DNA of 64,000 nucleotides from Escallonia rubra (Eukaryota; Streptophyta; Magnoliopsida; Escalloniales; Escalloniaceae): positions 62,001 to 126,000 of the forward strand of contig JAVXUO010002980.1 of assembly GCA_033065855.1 (NCBI GenBank). Reading direction: 5' to 3'. Below, piece by piece: positions 34,310-46,439 of this stretch (position 1 is the stretch's first letter; the number at the start of each line of letters is the position of its first letter). The notes under the pieces are model-generated. The model worked only from the letters and a program-made list of their open reading frames with translations, did no database searches and was not told the DNA's origin. The position numbers were made by a program, and so were the translations under genes.

Positions 34310-37300
34310 TTAGGCAAATGAGTCTGTAGACTTTCGAAGTGTCTGGTGGAAGGCCTAAGTTGTCGATGAGAGAAGTAGAAGAAGAATCTTGATGATTTGG
34401 CTGAATTAGGAGGATGGTTAAGATATGTGGGTTGAGGTTGGCTAAGGCATATATATTATGACCTCAGCATTCTGGCTATTGATGTTAGGAATAGAAGAAA
34501 GAGTTGGTTGACCTAGTTTTAGAAGAGTGATTTGATGATGATAAGACTGCGGTCTCGGATCTAAAAAAAAAGGATCCTGATGAGGACGTGTATGAGATAC
34601 AATTAGAGTGAAGGAACCGGATAAAGTTCCAGTAGGAATTGAAATAAGAGGACATGTTAAAGAGATGGATAAGGTTGTACACTTTTATTGTGTAAAACTG
34701 GAATGAAGAAATGAGGAGCCGAGAGTGAGAATGAGTAGAGTTTTGGTGGAATTTTGGAGGAGAAAATACTTCCAAGTGATGAGGAAAAGGGGACTGATCG
34801 ACAAGTCAGTTCGAGTCCCAAACAAACGGTATTAATTAGACGGTAAAGAGAGTGGAAGTTAAAAGAAAGGATAAGAAGTAAGTATCGAATTAGATACGAA
34901 TGGAAACGATGGACACCTGTATACGAATTGTCCAAAATGTATGGCAAATTGTTTATGACTGCCCACCTGATAAGACTTTATATGAGGATGTGTAACAAGG
35001 GATTCTAAGTGAGAGTCATTGAAGTCTAAAATTGTTAAAGGAACGTTATGGCTTCTCCGAGGTTGATGGTGTACGAGTAGGGGTGGAGTCCACTTTTGCA
35101 ATTGGACCTAAAGTTGTTATTGAGAAGGAGAAGGGTGATGGGGGACTAGTATCATTTACATACTATTGTAGAAATAGGTTGGTTTAATGATGAAAATCAT
35201 TAGCCATTTGAGTGTGAAGGTTAATATTATGGTGCACAATTTTAATTATTGTGCTACTCCTTCCTCGGAAAGATAAAGAGGGTTCCCAATCGAGAGGGGC
35301 CCTCAATAGAAGTGATTATGGTGAATGTCAAGGGTGTAGGTGGAAGGAATAAGCAAGGAGTTGTATTAGGTGATGAAGACCTTAAGAAAGAGCTAGTGAG
35401 ACTTCTACAAAAAGATGGTGGGAGTTCCAACGGTACAACTGGTGGCTGCCATTATGATAGCCCCAGTAAAAGGAAGAAAAGAATGTAGATCTCGAGATTG
35501 TCAGGATGCCCCCTGGGTGAAATCCTATGGGAGGGAAACGGGTGTAATGTAGACAACTACGTGAATTTGAGAGATGGAGAAGATAGTTGAGGTAACAAGA
35601 TGTGGGAAAACGTCACAAAGGTGATTTTTTTCTAGTCATATGTACAAGAGGAGTTCCAAGTTGTTGAGAATGGGAAAAACAAGTTGCGGAGAGTAGCTTA
35701 CTTGGCCTGTGATACCCAGAATAAGTGCAAGTAACATGTTGATGATAGATATTTTTGCTGAAATTACAGAGTAAGTTGGAGACAGGTTTCTCGTGCTAAG
35801 TGGAAAGATAGAAAGGTGAAAAAGCATATTAGGGCAATTGGTGAGTTGGCCTATTATTATCCCTTACCAAGTGATGATAGAAAAGTTTTAAAGGCGGAAC
35901 AAGTTGTGAAGGGTTCAAAAATAATTTTCCAAAAGCTGGTAAGGAGGCTCTAATGGAGAATTGCAACTGAATTAGTAGAGACACCATGTGATTGAGGCAG
36001 ATAATAAAGAGGTTTGGGAAGAAGGAAGGAAGGAAGGACGGAAATGAGGTAGAATCCAGGAACGAAACTAGAAAGGTGAAAAGAAAGGTAAGAAGAGGGT
36101 AGATGAAGAACAGTCCGGACAAAGTTCAGAACCAATAGGAGGAGATAGAAAATGTAGATGATGCGGATTGAGGCACGAGGGTGTGAACTATGCTAAGGCA
36201 AGTAAAGCATGTCTTAAGTATGAGAGCAAGTCACTGAACTAATGTTTGAGATGAAGCAAAATAGGCTGTTTCAAATGTCAACAGCCAGACTGTATTGACC
36301 GGACAAAGGTGCTCTAAAGGAGGGTGATGGTCATTGAAGTAAGAAGAAATGAGGGTTTTATGAGACTATGTATTGGCTATCAGAAGCTGATTAAGATGAC
36401 AGTCAGGAATAATTACTGATTGCCTGACCTAGCTGATATGTCGATCAATTGTTGGGTGCTAAGTGTTTTCTTTCTAAGACTGACCTTAGAATAAGTCATC
36501 ACTAGTTAAGGAATGAGGAATGATGAAGGTGTTAAGATTGTCACTAGGAACAGAGACGGGCATTATAGATTTTTGGTGGTGCCAGGTGGATTAATTAAGG
36601 CCCATGTGGCAGTTATAAATTTGAGGAATCAAGTCTTTTGAAAGTACTTAATCATTGTGTCGTCGCCTTATTGGTGACCTTATGAATGATATTAAGGGCA
36701 AAGAGAAACTTGCGCAATGGCAAGTTCGACAAATCTTAAGAAAGCTAAGTTGTATGTTAAATTCGAGGAATGTGAATTTTGACTAGGAAATATGGATGTA
36801 TGGGGTTAATGCGGAAGTAGATTAAGAGATATAGGAAAACTTGAAAAGGTGACGAATGGAGAACGTCGTAAAAAAAATTGGCGTTGAGATCAGTAGTTTC
36901 TTAAGATCAATCGGAGGCTAGCAGAGAGTAATTGACAATCTCTCTAAGATGCCCTGTTCGAGAAAACGAACTGCGATAATTACTAAGCCAAATAAGTTAG
37001 GATGTGAACAACTCAAAATCAAAGTTCGAGTAAGGAAAAAAAGAAAGTAATAGTTTGTTTCACATGGAAATACAACCAGCGCATCTTAATTAAATCAAGG
37101 AAGCTTAAGGTCAAAATGAAAGGATGTTGAGATCCAGCGGGAATTTGAAATGAATAAAAAGAAATTTTGATTGTGATGAGGATGGTAGTACAATGTGAAG
37201 GTCGGACATATGTTCTGCCTAATGATGAATTGAGGAAAGGAATTTAGTAGGGTACTCATAGTTTTAAGTGCCGATTCACTTAGGGGAGACGAAAATGTAC

Positions 37301-38530
37301 CCTAAGTTACGACCAAAAAATTTGGTGGCCTAGCATGAAGAGTGATACATAAAAGTTTGTATCCCGATGTTTGACCTGCTAACAGGTAAAAGTGGATTAT
37401 AAGAAGATCGCCATTTAGTGGAAACCACTCCTTGCACGTGAGTGGAAGTGGGAATACATTATGATGAATGTTGTGTTAAGGTTGCCACAAACGACTAAGA
37501 GATATACATCTATCTAGGTTGTAGTGGATAGATTGGCTAAGATGTCCCGATTTATTTTGTCCGGGAAGAATATTTTTCTGAACGACTTGCCCAAACTTAT
37601 GTTAAACGAATGGTTGGTCGTTATGGAGTTTAAATAACTGTTGTGTCTGACAGAGACTCAAAGTTTATCTTTAGAGTTTGGAAAAGTTTTCAAGAAGAAA
37701 TGAAAGCAAAGTTGATCATAAGGACGGCCGTTTACCTCAGACAGGTGGCCAATTAAGAGGTATGATATGAATACTAGGAGAGTGTTGAGAGCCGGCATTA
37801 ATTATTTTGGCAGAGCATGGGGTAAATAGTTGCCCTTAGTCGAGTTCTCCTATAAAAATGGTTATCGGTCGAGCAAAGAAAAATAGTTCTTTATGAAGTG
37901 TTGTATGGCCGAAGATATCACACAACTATTTGTAGGATGTAGTTAGAGCAACTAAGACTATTTCGCACAAAACTATGCAAAGAAACTAAAAACAAGGTGA
38001 GGTTTATTCAAGAAAGAGTTCGTGTTGCGCAAAAAAAGTTATGTTGACAAGAAGCATAGGATGTTGAAGTTAAAAGTACATGACCTAGTAATATTTATAA
38101 GTGTCACTATGAAAAGGAATCATGTGACTTAGAGAGTAGAGAATGTTAAGTCTGAAGTTCATCGGACCGTTTTAAATATGTCAGGGATTGAGAAGATAGC
38201 GTACTTGTTTGACCTATGTCTAGGATCGAGTTGATTACATAACGTGCATCGCATGTAAACGTTGAGGATGTATGATCTCGACTCTACACATGAGATCCAA
38301 GAGAAATAAGTTGAAATTCGAGATAATATCTCATATCAGGAGGCACCGATAGAGGTGATGGATAAAGAAGAACAAGTATCATGCTGGAAAATAACACGGT
38401 TGGTGAAAGTGTCCGAAAAACACATGCAGTAGAGGAAGTCACATAGGAACCTGAAGCGTTGATGTGGTAGAGATATCCGCATTTGTTTGTAGGATGAGGT
38501 TTATCCCAATTTCGAGGACGAAGTTTATTT
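34310..38530 (+). pseudogene. Decayed gag-pol of the gypsy element
   Basis: Only traces remain. A reverse-transcriptase stretch near 36370-36430 reads like YQKLIKMTVRNNY followed by LPDL. An integrase stretch near 37480-37760 gives LPQTTKR, then VVVDRLAKMS, VSDRDSKF and a PQT-like motif. Before the 3' LTR a chromodomain-like end (VKVSEKH, then a RYPHLF-like RDIRICL) is followed by sequence encoding SQFRGRS. Many stops and frameshifts lie between these. The zinc-knuckle area near 36150-36290 is only suggestive. The order RT, integrase, chromodomain is that of Ty3/gypsy. The element could not move by itself. Confidence 0.75.
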
Positions 38531-38542
38531 AAGGGGGGATGG
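38531..38542 (+). other. Polypurine tract
   Basis: aaggggggatgg directly precedes the 3' LTR start at 38543. Confidence 0.8.
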
Positions 38543-39223
38543 TGTGATACCCCAGAAAATATCGAAAATTAATCTAACCGTGAGTTTGATCAATTAAGGG
38601 GTGCTATTTTTATTAAGTAGCAATATGTTGGTGATGATTAAGTATTAGAGAGCTAAATAAGGGGTTAGTGTGGGCCTTGTGGGTTAAAATGTAATTTTAG
38701 AAAGTTAAGGGACAAAAATGTAATTTGAAAATTATGGTGAACAAGACGCATATTTTTATTAATTAGCGTCATTTCGATGATAACGAGGTGTTAGGGGGAT
38801 AAAGGAGGGGTTAGGGTGATTTTGGGGTTAAAAGTATAATTTCCCAAAGTCGATGGGTCAAAATGCAATTTTGGAAACTTTGGGACTAAAGTGCAATTTT
38901 GTAAAGTTGAACTTAGGTGTCAAAGTTTGGAAGAAAGTGGTCATGATGTGGCCACCTCCCGCTAGAGTCTCGGATGACTCATGAAACCTAAAGATTAGTG
39001 AAAGGAGTGGATAAAATTGAAACAAAAAGACACTGAAATAATGTGTTAGGGGAAAAATGAAAATACAAGAAAGTTGGAAACATGAATAGTGCGTGAACAG
39101 TACCCATCTATTAATGATGTATGAGTATGAGGATGTAGTTGCTCTGTATTCAGGACAGGGTTTTGAATGTGATTATGATCGATAACTCAGCCCGGTGATG
39201 TCACATGGGGTGAGGGTGTCACA
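38543..39223 (+). repeat. 3' LTR, internally deleted (681 bp)
   Basis: It matches 26650-27210 and then, after cagtaccc near 39105, jumps to sequence equal to 34178-34294 (tattaatgatgtatgagtat). The deletion removed roughly 3 kb of original LTR. Confidence 0.9.
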
Positions 39224-39260
39224 CTTCAACCACTTTTTTTTTCAAATTCCTATTGACCAT
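39224..39260 (-). pseudogene. First exon start of the split F-box gene
   Basis: Reading leftwards from ATG at 39260 gives MVNRNLKKKVVEE. With the duplicated CTTCA counted once, it joins the other part at 26644 to read EEFLLMLPGKSLLRCKSVCK. This shows both the insertion site and the original start codon of the F-box gene. Confidence 0.85.
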
Positions 39261-39509
39261 TTGATCTCTGCAAATTGTCCGGTAAATGTCAAGAATTACT
39301 ACATACCAACGCACGGTCTATGACCAATGATTTTAGAACTTAGATTGCAAGTTATAAATGCAATTTATTTGGAAAGAAGATTCAAATCACGGAAATCTTA
39401 TTCGTGTTGGAGGAGAAAATTGAAAGTTAATAGACTTTTGGAGATTTATATCCTCAACTTAGCTTACCTTGGGAAGAAACTACGATTAGTAACTTCTCAT
39501 GTGATGGAG
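39261..39509. other. Former 5' flank of the F-box gene; no gene seen
   Basis: AT-rich sequence without recognised coding content. It presumably held the promoter of the F-box gene. Confidence 0.4.
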
Positions 39510-40038
39510 GCGGCGTATATATCGTGACAGTGGTGTGTGAGTTAAGTCGCAGTGTAAGTGGTGGCATAGTAGCACTAATGGTGGAAGTGGTGAGGGTGGT
39601 GGTGGGAGCGTGGAATCAATTACAGGTAGGGAGTGGTCTAGTGATGGCAGCGATGGTGTTGGTCGTCTTGGCATTAAGGTGTCACCAATGGTACCATTGG
39701 TGGTAGCAGAAGCAGCGATGATGGTGGTGGTGGTGGTGGCAATGACAACCATGTTGATCATGTCAATGGCGATACAATAATACTAGTGGCAATGGTAGTG
39801 ACAATGACTATGGTGGTGGCATAGACGATAGTTGTTGTAATGTTGATGATAGTGGTGTGATGGCGTCGGGTCTAATGGTGGTGGTAGTAATTGCAATGTT
39901 AGTAGTAGTGGTGATATAACTGGGTGGTAGCAATGGTAACTTTAATTGTGGTGGCGGCAACGGTGTGGCAATAACAGTAGTGTTGCAATCTAGGGGCTGT
40001 GGCAGTGATGTTAAAGCTGGTGGAGGTGGTAGTGATAA
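39510..40038. repeat. GTG/ATG/GCA-rich degenerate trinucleotide tract
   Basis: The tract is dominated by gtggtggtgg, aatggtagtg and gatgatgg units and continues at 42843-42940 after CACTA-3. It resembles the tract at 51000-51660 in longer phrases too (catgt then aatggcga; gtaagtggtggcatagtagc versus gtataagtggtggtgtagcg). This suggests a segmental duplication rather than independent microsatellites. Confidence 0.8.
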
Positions 40039-40726
40039 CACTACAAGAAAATAGGTTTTTAGTGACGGAAATTTCCGTCACTAAAGAGGCAATTTCCGTC
40101 ACAAAAAATTTTAGTGACGAAAAATTCCATCACACGATTTCGTAGCACAAAATCTCGTCACTAAAAAGTTAGTGACGGAAATTAATGATTCCGTCACGCA
40201 AATGGACGACGGAATGGAGACTTTTAGTGACGGCATTTTCCGTCACTAAAGGTATTTTATATTTAAAAATATATAAATTATTTTTTTTAATTTTTTATAT
40301 AAAATAATTGGTGACGAAAAATTCCGTCACATGAAAGGTAACTATTCCGTCAGTAATTCGTTTTACAACAAATTTCGCCACTACTTTTGGTTTGCAAATT
40401 TTATCAATGTTTTATGCATTTAGCGACAAATAAGAATCGTCGCTAAAATTAGAAAACAAAATTAGTATAGTTCTGCCTCTTTTTTTCAAATCCCATTTTT
40501 TCTCAAACTTGTATACAACAAATCCATCAACCCACCAAGCACACAAAATCCATTACCACATCGAGCTCCACAAATTCCATCAACATAAACTCCACAAATC
40601 CACAAACACATAAAATACCATGTCAAACATAAATCCTAAACTATCATCCTTGAACATGAAAGTAAGTTGATGTTTGAACATATCAAATTAAAGAGAGGGA
40701 ATTAGTTGGTCACTCAATTTCCGTCA

Positions 40727-40800
40727 TCATCAAGGTCATACTCCTCGTTGGCATCCAAACCACCATTGACATCATCATCCTCAGCATTTCTGGATGGCTG
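40727..40800 (-). pseudogene. Acidic C-terminal exon remnant in CACTA-3
   Basis: The minus frame gives QPSRNAEDDDVNGGLDANEE, then YDLDDDGN and a stop. Acidic tails like this end several CACTA-encoded proteins. This may be the last exon of the lost Transposase_24 gene. Short and weakly supported. Confidence 0.4.
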
Positions 40801-41436
40801 CACAATCACATAAAAATATATATTTAACTAACAATTACTAAAAATTCATATCATAAATAATACGGGCGGGTAGTAAGCCAAATTAAGATATTCAAAGAGG
40901 CATTGACTTGATGGTGCCTTGTAAAGACTCCACATTATGTTCCCAGTTAATAAGAAAAGAAACACACTCCTAAGTTCCCTTGAACCTAGACTTAAATGCA
41001 TGGGTGACTTTGGGAGCCAAATTTAGAATCAGCACTCAAGAGAGAAGAATAGCATTACTATTGGAACAATGGGATCAGATGAGTATAATTCTTTTCATGT
41101 TTGACCTTTGAGAAAATTTATGCGCGTCCCAATTTTTGTTTTTGTGGAGTTAAATGTCCATTCTACGATTCCCTAAAATGAACAAGTTCAGGATTTGTAT
41201 AATTCATGTATTTATATCAATATCAACATGTTGAAATGATTTTTAACCAGAATGAGAAAGAACCAATATGGGGCATAATCAAATAAGCCTTTTACCAGGT
41301 ACCCCAAATTGTGAAATTTGCATTCATACCCAGATCCATAAAGTTTGTGCTAACCCAGTAAAAGACAGTACAATAAACACAATATGCCAGATAAATTTAA
41401 GGGGAAGAGAACAGAAGCAGTAAAGAGGTACTATAC

Positions 41437-41549
41437 CCTTGTTGTGTGGTTGACTGTGACCAGAAAATTGCATAGCTCCACCTGATACTCCTAACAGCAA
41501 TAGCAAGTTGTTTCCTCATATTTTCTGGCACCCCCTCCTGGTTAGCCAT
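41437..41549 (-). pseudogene. Captured first exon of a MYC/bHLH anthocyanin-trichome type regulator
   Basis: From ATG 41549 the minus strand reads MANQE, then [20 protein letters not shown], then [12 protein letters not shown]. It ends at AAGG|GTATAG, a good splice donor. This is the start of the bHLH-MYC_N domain of GL3/EGL3/TT8/AN1-type factors (family pattern EGVPENLRKQLAVAVRSIQW). The sequence after the donor looks like intron, so capture was at the DNA level. Only about 38 residues are present and no bHLH domain follows. The exon is open. It could give antisense or chimeric transcripts that overlap the donor gene, but that is inference. Confidence 0.88.
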
Positions 41550-42842
41550 TGCCTAACACATACCCAAATAATAACTCAAGAAGTAGAGAACCTCCAAATC
41601 GATCAATCAAAAGAAGCATAAAAACCCCATTTTTTAGAAGGGGGGGCTACCAGATGGGCAATGTAAGCACAACCTTAACCTAACCCATTTTGGTTTCTTG
41701 CTTTTATAGGATAAAGGAAGAGACAAAATTACTTTTCGTCAACATTTGAGGGTTACAAGTAGCAAAAACACTAGGAATGAACTTCGTTAGTTATCTTTGA
41801 ACAGGGTTTAGGATATCAACTTTGGAAACAAAATGGATAGATCATACAACTAGACAAGAACGGAATAAGTGTGTGCCGCATTTCCTCTAATTTATCCAGT
41901 TGGGTCACAAATTAAGAAACCCTGTTATGATCTTATTACCCATTTAAGCAGGCTTTGAGGGACTGGCGTTTAATATTTTTATCAGCATTGTAATAAATTC
42001 TTTTGTTTGAAAACTCTTAAAAGCAAACTTCTGGGGATTGATTTTGTAGCGTTCCATTCTCAACAAACAACCTGAGATATGGTAGAACACCGCTGGTTTT
42101 AATTTACATATCAATAATAAATTACAACTCTATTTATCAAAATAGGGTGTGAGAATATTAAATTGTAAAGATCATTCTTACAATTTAATGTCAATAATCA
42201 AAATCTTGTTCTGATCTACTTGTCAATAATCAATATCACAAAAAACTGTCTAGATCAAGAACACATGAAACAAAAATTGACCAAAAATCAAATGATGTAT
42301 AGATTAAGCTAAGATTTAACATACACCTATAATCACCTCGATCGACCAAGAGTTGCGAAATAGAGGGCGCGGGCAGGGAGGTAGCGACAACATCAAGCAG
42401 CCGCGGCCGCAAGAAGGAGTTACCGGCGGCAGCCGATCGAACAGTAACCAGTCGGCGAGAGATGAGCAGCAACGGCAGCCATGGAACGCAGGGAGTCTCG
42501 ATTTCCAGTGAAGGCGACGCTGGCCGTGATCGAAGGCGCCGGCGGTGAAAGATGCCGGGGGAAGGAGCCGGCAGTGAGGGGGCGGCGGTGAGGGCTCAGA
42601 TCGAAAAGGAGAGTGAAAGAAAAAAAAAAGACCTAAGATTATTTAGTGTTAAATTCCCTCTCTAAAACTCAAAACAATTTCTTAAAAAAAAATTTAGAAA
42701 TTTCGTCGCTAAAAGTTCTAGCGACAGACTATTTGGTCGCTAAACTTAACTTTATTTTTACAGCTTAACATTGGTTAGTTGGGCGACGGAATTTATGTGA
42801 CGAAGCCAGATTCCGTCACTAAAAACAAATTTTCTTGTAGTG

Positions 42843-43615
42843 TAATATAGTTGTAACGGTGGCTGTGTGAAGGTGTTGTGGTGCAACGCGATGAAGAGGA
42901 TTGTGATGGTGCTGATTTGTTTATCGGCATGTTTAATGGGCTACTCGGCTAGACCCCTTGAACATATGACAGCTTTACGAATTAACATCCGAAAAATGGC
43001 ATCTTCCATCCTCAATATATAGCAGGAGTTTGGAGGGTAACCGTGGTCAATTATTATGTTAAGTAAAAATGCATTTTGGCAAGTCTTCTAATTCCAGGTT
43101 ATAGTAATGCAATAGAAATGTTACTAGAGCAATTTGCAGAATAATAGTACATACGTCAATAACAAAAAAAATTAAATCCACTTAACTTAATCCATTACTC
43201 ATAGGCACATATTCCCATATCTGTACTATAGGTATTTATATTTATTGGCGTCTTCTTTGCCCTCCAAACTTCAAATCTTTCTTTTCAAGGCTTTTTTTTA
43301 TTTCCTAAATACAACTAAATAGGTGTTTGCACATAAGTTCCAGAAAGTTATCCTTTCTACTTTTAAAATACTACTGAAAAGGTGGCAGGATATAATTGGC
43401 CAAAGTATAACCATCCCACCCGATGATCACCCATCCCCTCGATTTAACAACTACTTTTAAAAACTACCATATGGAGTTTTACCTTAATTCTATTAGCTTT
43501 GACATAGCCAGTAAATGTGAAGAAAAGCAGAGAACTTCCGCTGCAAGTAAGTGTCTGAAACATTTCTTTCTAATTCAAACATAAAATGTGCATTTCACGA
43601 CTGTTCCTGTATTTA
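42843..43615. other. End of GTG-rich tract, then AT-rich DNA; no gene seen
   Basis: 42843-42940 continues the trinucleotide tract split by CACTA-3. The remainder shows no recognised coding sequence or RNA gene. Confidence 0.5.
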
Positions 43616-44354
43616 TATATGTGTGTGTGTGTGTCATGTCTTGGTTTTGGTGTGCTTGTTCGTGGGTGTGTGTGTGCAGTAGTGGGGTGGCAAAGGTGAA
43701 GGTGGGAGGGAGACCCATCTGTGGGTGGGTAGGTGGTGGTTAGGGATAGGGTTATGCGGTGGTTGAAGTGTTTAGGTAGAACGAGGTGGGGGAGAGGGGT
43801 TGTATTTGTCTGTTCGCCTCTGTGGGTGTGGTTTGAGGGTGTACGTGTTATGTGGTGTGGATGCCTAGGTAGGTGGTAGGGGTGGGGGTTGTTACGTGCG
43901 ACAGTGTTCTGTGGGTTGAGGGTTATTCGGTGGTGTAAAGGGTGGTAAGGTGTGGGGGATGGAGGGAGAAGGGGGGGGGGGGGGGGAGGCATTTGGGGTG
44001 AGAAGGGGTGGGGGCTATTTAATTTGTGTGTGTACATCTGTGTGGGTGTAGGTGGGTGTCCCAAGGTGGAAGGGGTGCAAGGTGGGGGGCGGGGGTGGTA
44101 GAAAGGGGTTGCCCAAAAAAATGTCTCGTGTTGAGTAGGAGGTGGGATTGTATGTGTGTGTATCCATGTCGTGTGTGTCTATGTCTGCGGTTTGTGTGTG
44201 TGGGATTGTGCGGTGGCTGAAGTGTTATGGGAAAAACAAGGTGGGTGACTGTTTGTGTGCGTGTAGCGTCTGTGTGGGTGTGGTCCGTAGGGTGTAGGGT
44301 GGTTATCCGGTGGTGAAAGGGGTGTATGTGTGTGGGGTTGTTGGTGTTAGTGTG
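43616..44354. repeat. GT/G-rich low-complexity tract
   Basis: (GT)n at 43619-43635, a G run near 43972-43987, and many ggtggg and gtgtgtg units. The long open frame on the minus strand (43570-44064) encodes only Pro/His/Thr-rich sequence and is an effect of composition. The tract resumes at 46048-46210 after the solo LTR. Confidence 0.85.
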
Positions 44355-46047
44355 TGTAGTATATCACCTCGGAAAAATCCCCGGAAGGATTTTAGGAGTC
44401 GCCAACTTATTTAATTAAATATAGGATCATTAGAAAAACTAAAAAAATTGACTCCAAAATGTCCAAAGGACTACTAATCTATTGAAAACAGAGAAACGGG
44501 TTCGTGGACTAAGTTATGGAGCGAGAAGACGTTAAGCACCCGCCAAACCCTTTCAGCCTCTACTTCATTTCTGTTATTTTTTTGGCTTTTCAACATATAA
44601 CACATAAAATACATAAAAGGAACCAAAGCTTATTTCTATTTTATTGGCTTGAATTTAACATCGGGAGTCGAATAACAACGTATCCGGTCGGACAAACCGT
44701 GATCAAAACAATCGTAGTTCGACTCGATCTGATCTAATGGGAGGCGACCTACACTTTGGTTTTCGACTCAAACTATCAATTGAAATGAAAAGACTCTTTT
44801 TGAGTTTTTAAAGAATGGAAATGCGATTACTGTTTAGCGAATTGCTCTAGACTACCATATTATAAACTAGCCTAGAAAGTAATAAATGTACCTCTCAAGA
44901 ATATGCCAGCCTAAAAGACTCAGGAATGCTTTGTGATGGATCCACGATGCAAGTGACTTAAGACTATTTAGAAATGAATATGAAGTGCTAAATTTCCCTT
45001 GGAGATTATCTGTCACTTCTAAGAAAAATGGTATAAAAACTCCATGGAAAAAAAACTTGTCCTTGAAAATGTTGCCCAAAGACCCTATTTTTAGAGGTCC
45101 GGGCTACAAAAATTATAAGGATGTCTATCCCAATTTGTGTTATGGTGATAGAGATGAATATTTGATGAAAATTTAAAACTTGAAGAGAAGTCAACGAACT
45201 AGCCGATTCACCTAAGAAGTTTTTCCCCGAATTTCGAGACTACCATAATATTCTAAACTAGCCTAGAAAGCAATAAATATACATCTCGAATGTGCCTGCC
45301 TAGAGGGCTCAGAAATGCTTTGTGATAGATCCACGATACAAGTGACTTAAGACAGTTTAGAAATGAACATGAAGTGTTAAATTCCCCTCGGAGATGATCT
45401 ATCACTTCTAAGAGAAATGGTATAAAAACTCTATGGAGAAAAAGCTTGTCCTTGAAAATGTAGCCCAAAGACCTTATTTATAGAAGTTTGGGCGACAAAA
45501 ATGATAAGGATGACTATCCCAATTTGTGTTATGGTGATAGAGATAAATATTTGATGAAAATTTAAAACTTGAAGAGAAGTCAACGAACTAGCCGATTCAC
45601 CTAAGAAGTTTTTCCCCGAATTTCAAGACATTATTTGCCCCCTAATTCGGTAATTATCTTTGAAAATACATTTGGGATGATCTAGATTTGGGAATTATCA
45701 CTAGATTTCATATAAATCAAGGATTAATCACATACGTCAAGGATAAATCACGAGATAATCTTAAATTATCTAACAAATCACAACATCTTAATTGGACCTG
45801 AGTTAAACTTAACTAACTGAACTGGTTTAATTAACTGGACTAGACTCGAATTGGACTGGATTGGACTCAACCAATTGGCCTGGACTGGATTGGGCGAAAT
45901 AACTAGACTGGATTAACTATTGGACATAATTTAATAAATTAAGTTTGATATACTATAAGGCCTACACCTATAATAATAAATCTCAATTATGAATAAAGCC
46001 AATAATCATAAATAAATAAAAATGACTACAAAAATGGGGTGCCTACA
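44355..46047. mobile_element. Solo LTR, 1693 bp, with internal tandem duplication
   Basis: It starts TGTAGTATATC and ends GGTGCCTACA, with TGTAG and CTACA mirrored. It is flanked by a perfect 5-bp duplication GTGTG (44350-44354 and 46048-46052). No gag, pol or primer site. The insertion splits the GT-rich tract. The phrase ggagtcgccaact near its start is common in plant LTR ends. Superfamily not determined. Confidence 0.85.
44850..45625. repeat. Two tandem copies of a 388-bp unit inside the solo LTR
   Basis: Copy 1 is 44850-45237 and copy 2 is 45238-45625. Both begin gactaccat and end with cgattcacctaagaagtttt followed by tccccgaattt. They differ at many single sites, so the duplication is old. 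Confidence 0.9.
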
Positions 46048-46210
46048 GTGTGGTCTATCCGTTGGTGTTTGTGTGTGTGTCGTGTCTATGGGGGTGTGGG
46101 TGGTTGTGCAGTTGTGAAATGGGTGTAAGGTGGGGGGGTGTGTGGGTGGTAGGAGGTCTGCATTGTGGCGTGCGCAATTTGTCCGTGGGTGTTTCAGCGT
46201 GGTTATTGCA
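46048..46210. repeat. GT-rich tract, right part
   Basis: Continuation of 43616-44354 interrupted by the solo LTR: gtgtgtgtgtcgtgtctatg and ggtggggggg phrases. Confidence 0.8.
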
Positions 46211-46439
46211 AGTGTGGGCCAATCTTCATTTTAAGAATTGCAATTCTTTGATTATTCGGCTTATTTTAATAATAATACTAAAAAAATTACTTGATTCATT
46301 CTATTAATTTTGTTTCTTTTGAATATTTTGAAAGCTTCTAAGATAAGCTGTAGGGTTGCTTTTCGTGGCCTACGGTTACGGCAATAAGCCCACAAACTTG
46401 CCACAAGAACTTTGAATCTGTGAATCACTGACTCCACAT

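Larger units (their letters stand above)
26650..39223 (+). mobile_element. Ty3/gypsy LTR retrotransposon, degenerate, inserted in an F-box gene
   Basis: The element starts TGTGATACCC and ends GGGTGTCACA. It is flanked by a perfect 5-bp duplication CTTCA (26645-26649 and 39224-39228). Removing it restores a continuous F-box reading. The 5' LTR is 7.6 kb because it holds three nested insertions. The 3' LTR is only 681 bp because of an internal deletion. A primer site for initiator Met tRNA follows the 5' LTR and a purine-rich tract precedes the 3' LTR. The gag-pol is riddled with stops. Chromodomain-like residues before the 3' LTR suggest a chromovirus of the Tekay/Del kind (inference). Confidence 0.95.
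40039..42842. mobile_element. CACTA-3: complete non-autonomous CACTA element with captured bHLH exon
   Basis: The element starts cactacaagaaaatagg and ends tttcttgtagtg, flanked by TAA (40036-40038 and 42843-42845). Subterminal repeats of the type ttagtgacggaa/ttccgtcacta occur at both ends. Length is 2804 bp. No transposase gene is present. Inside are an acidic C-terminal-like exon (about 40727-40800), a bHLH exon with following intron, and a GC-rich leader-like block (42340-42640). It would need transposase from an autonomous relative. Confidence 0.93.

Noticed and set aside
39486-40102. Open frames rich in Thr, Pro or Val in the GTG-rich tract
   Set aside because: Artefacts of trinucleotide composition. 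One runs across the CACTA-3 boundary.
43570-44064. 164-codon proline-rich open frame on the minus strand
   Set aside because: It follows from GT/G-rich low complexity and is cut by the solo LTR region. No family signature.
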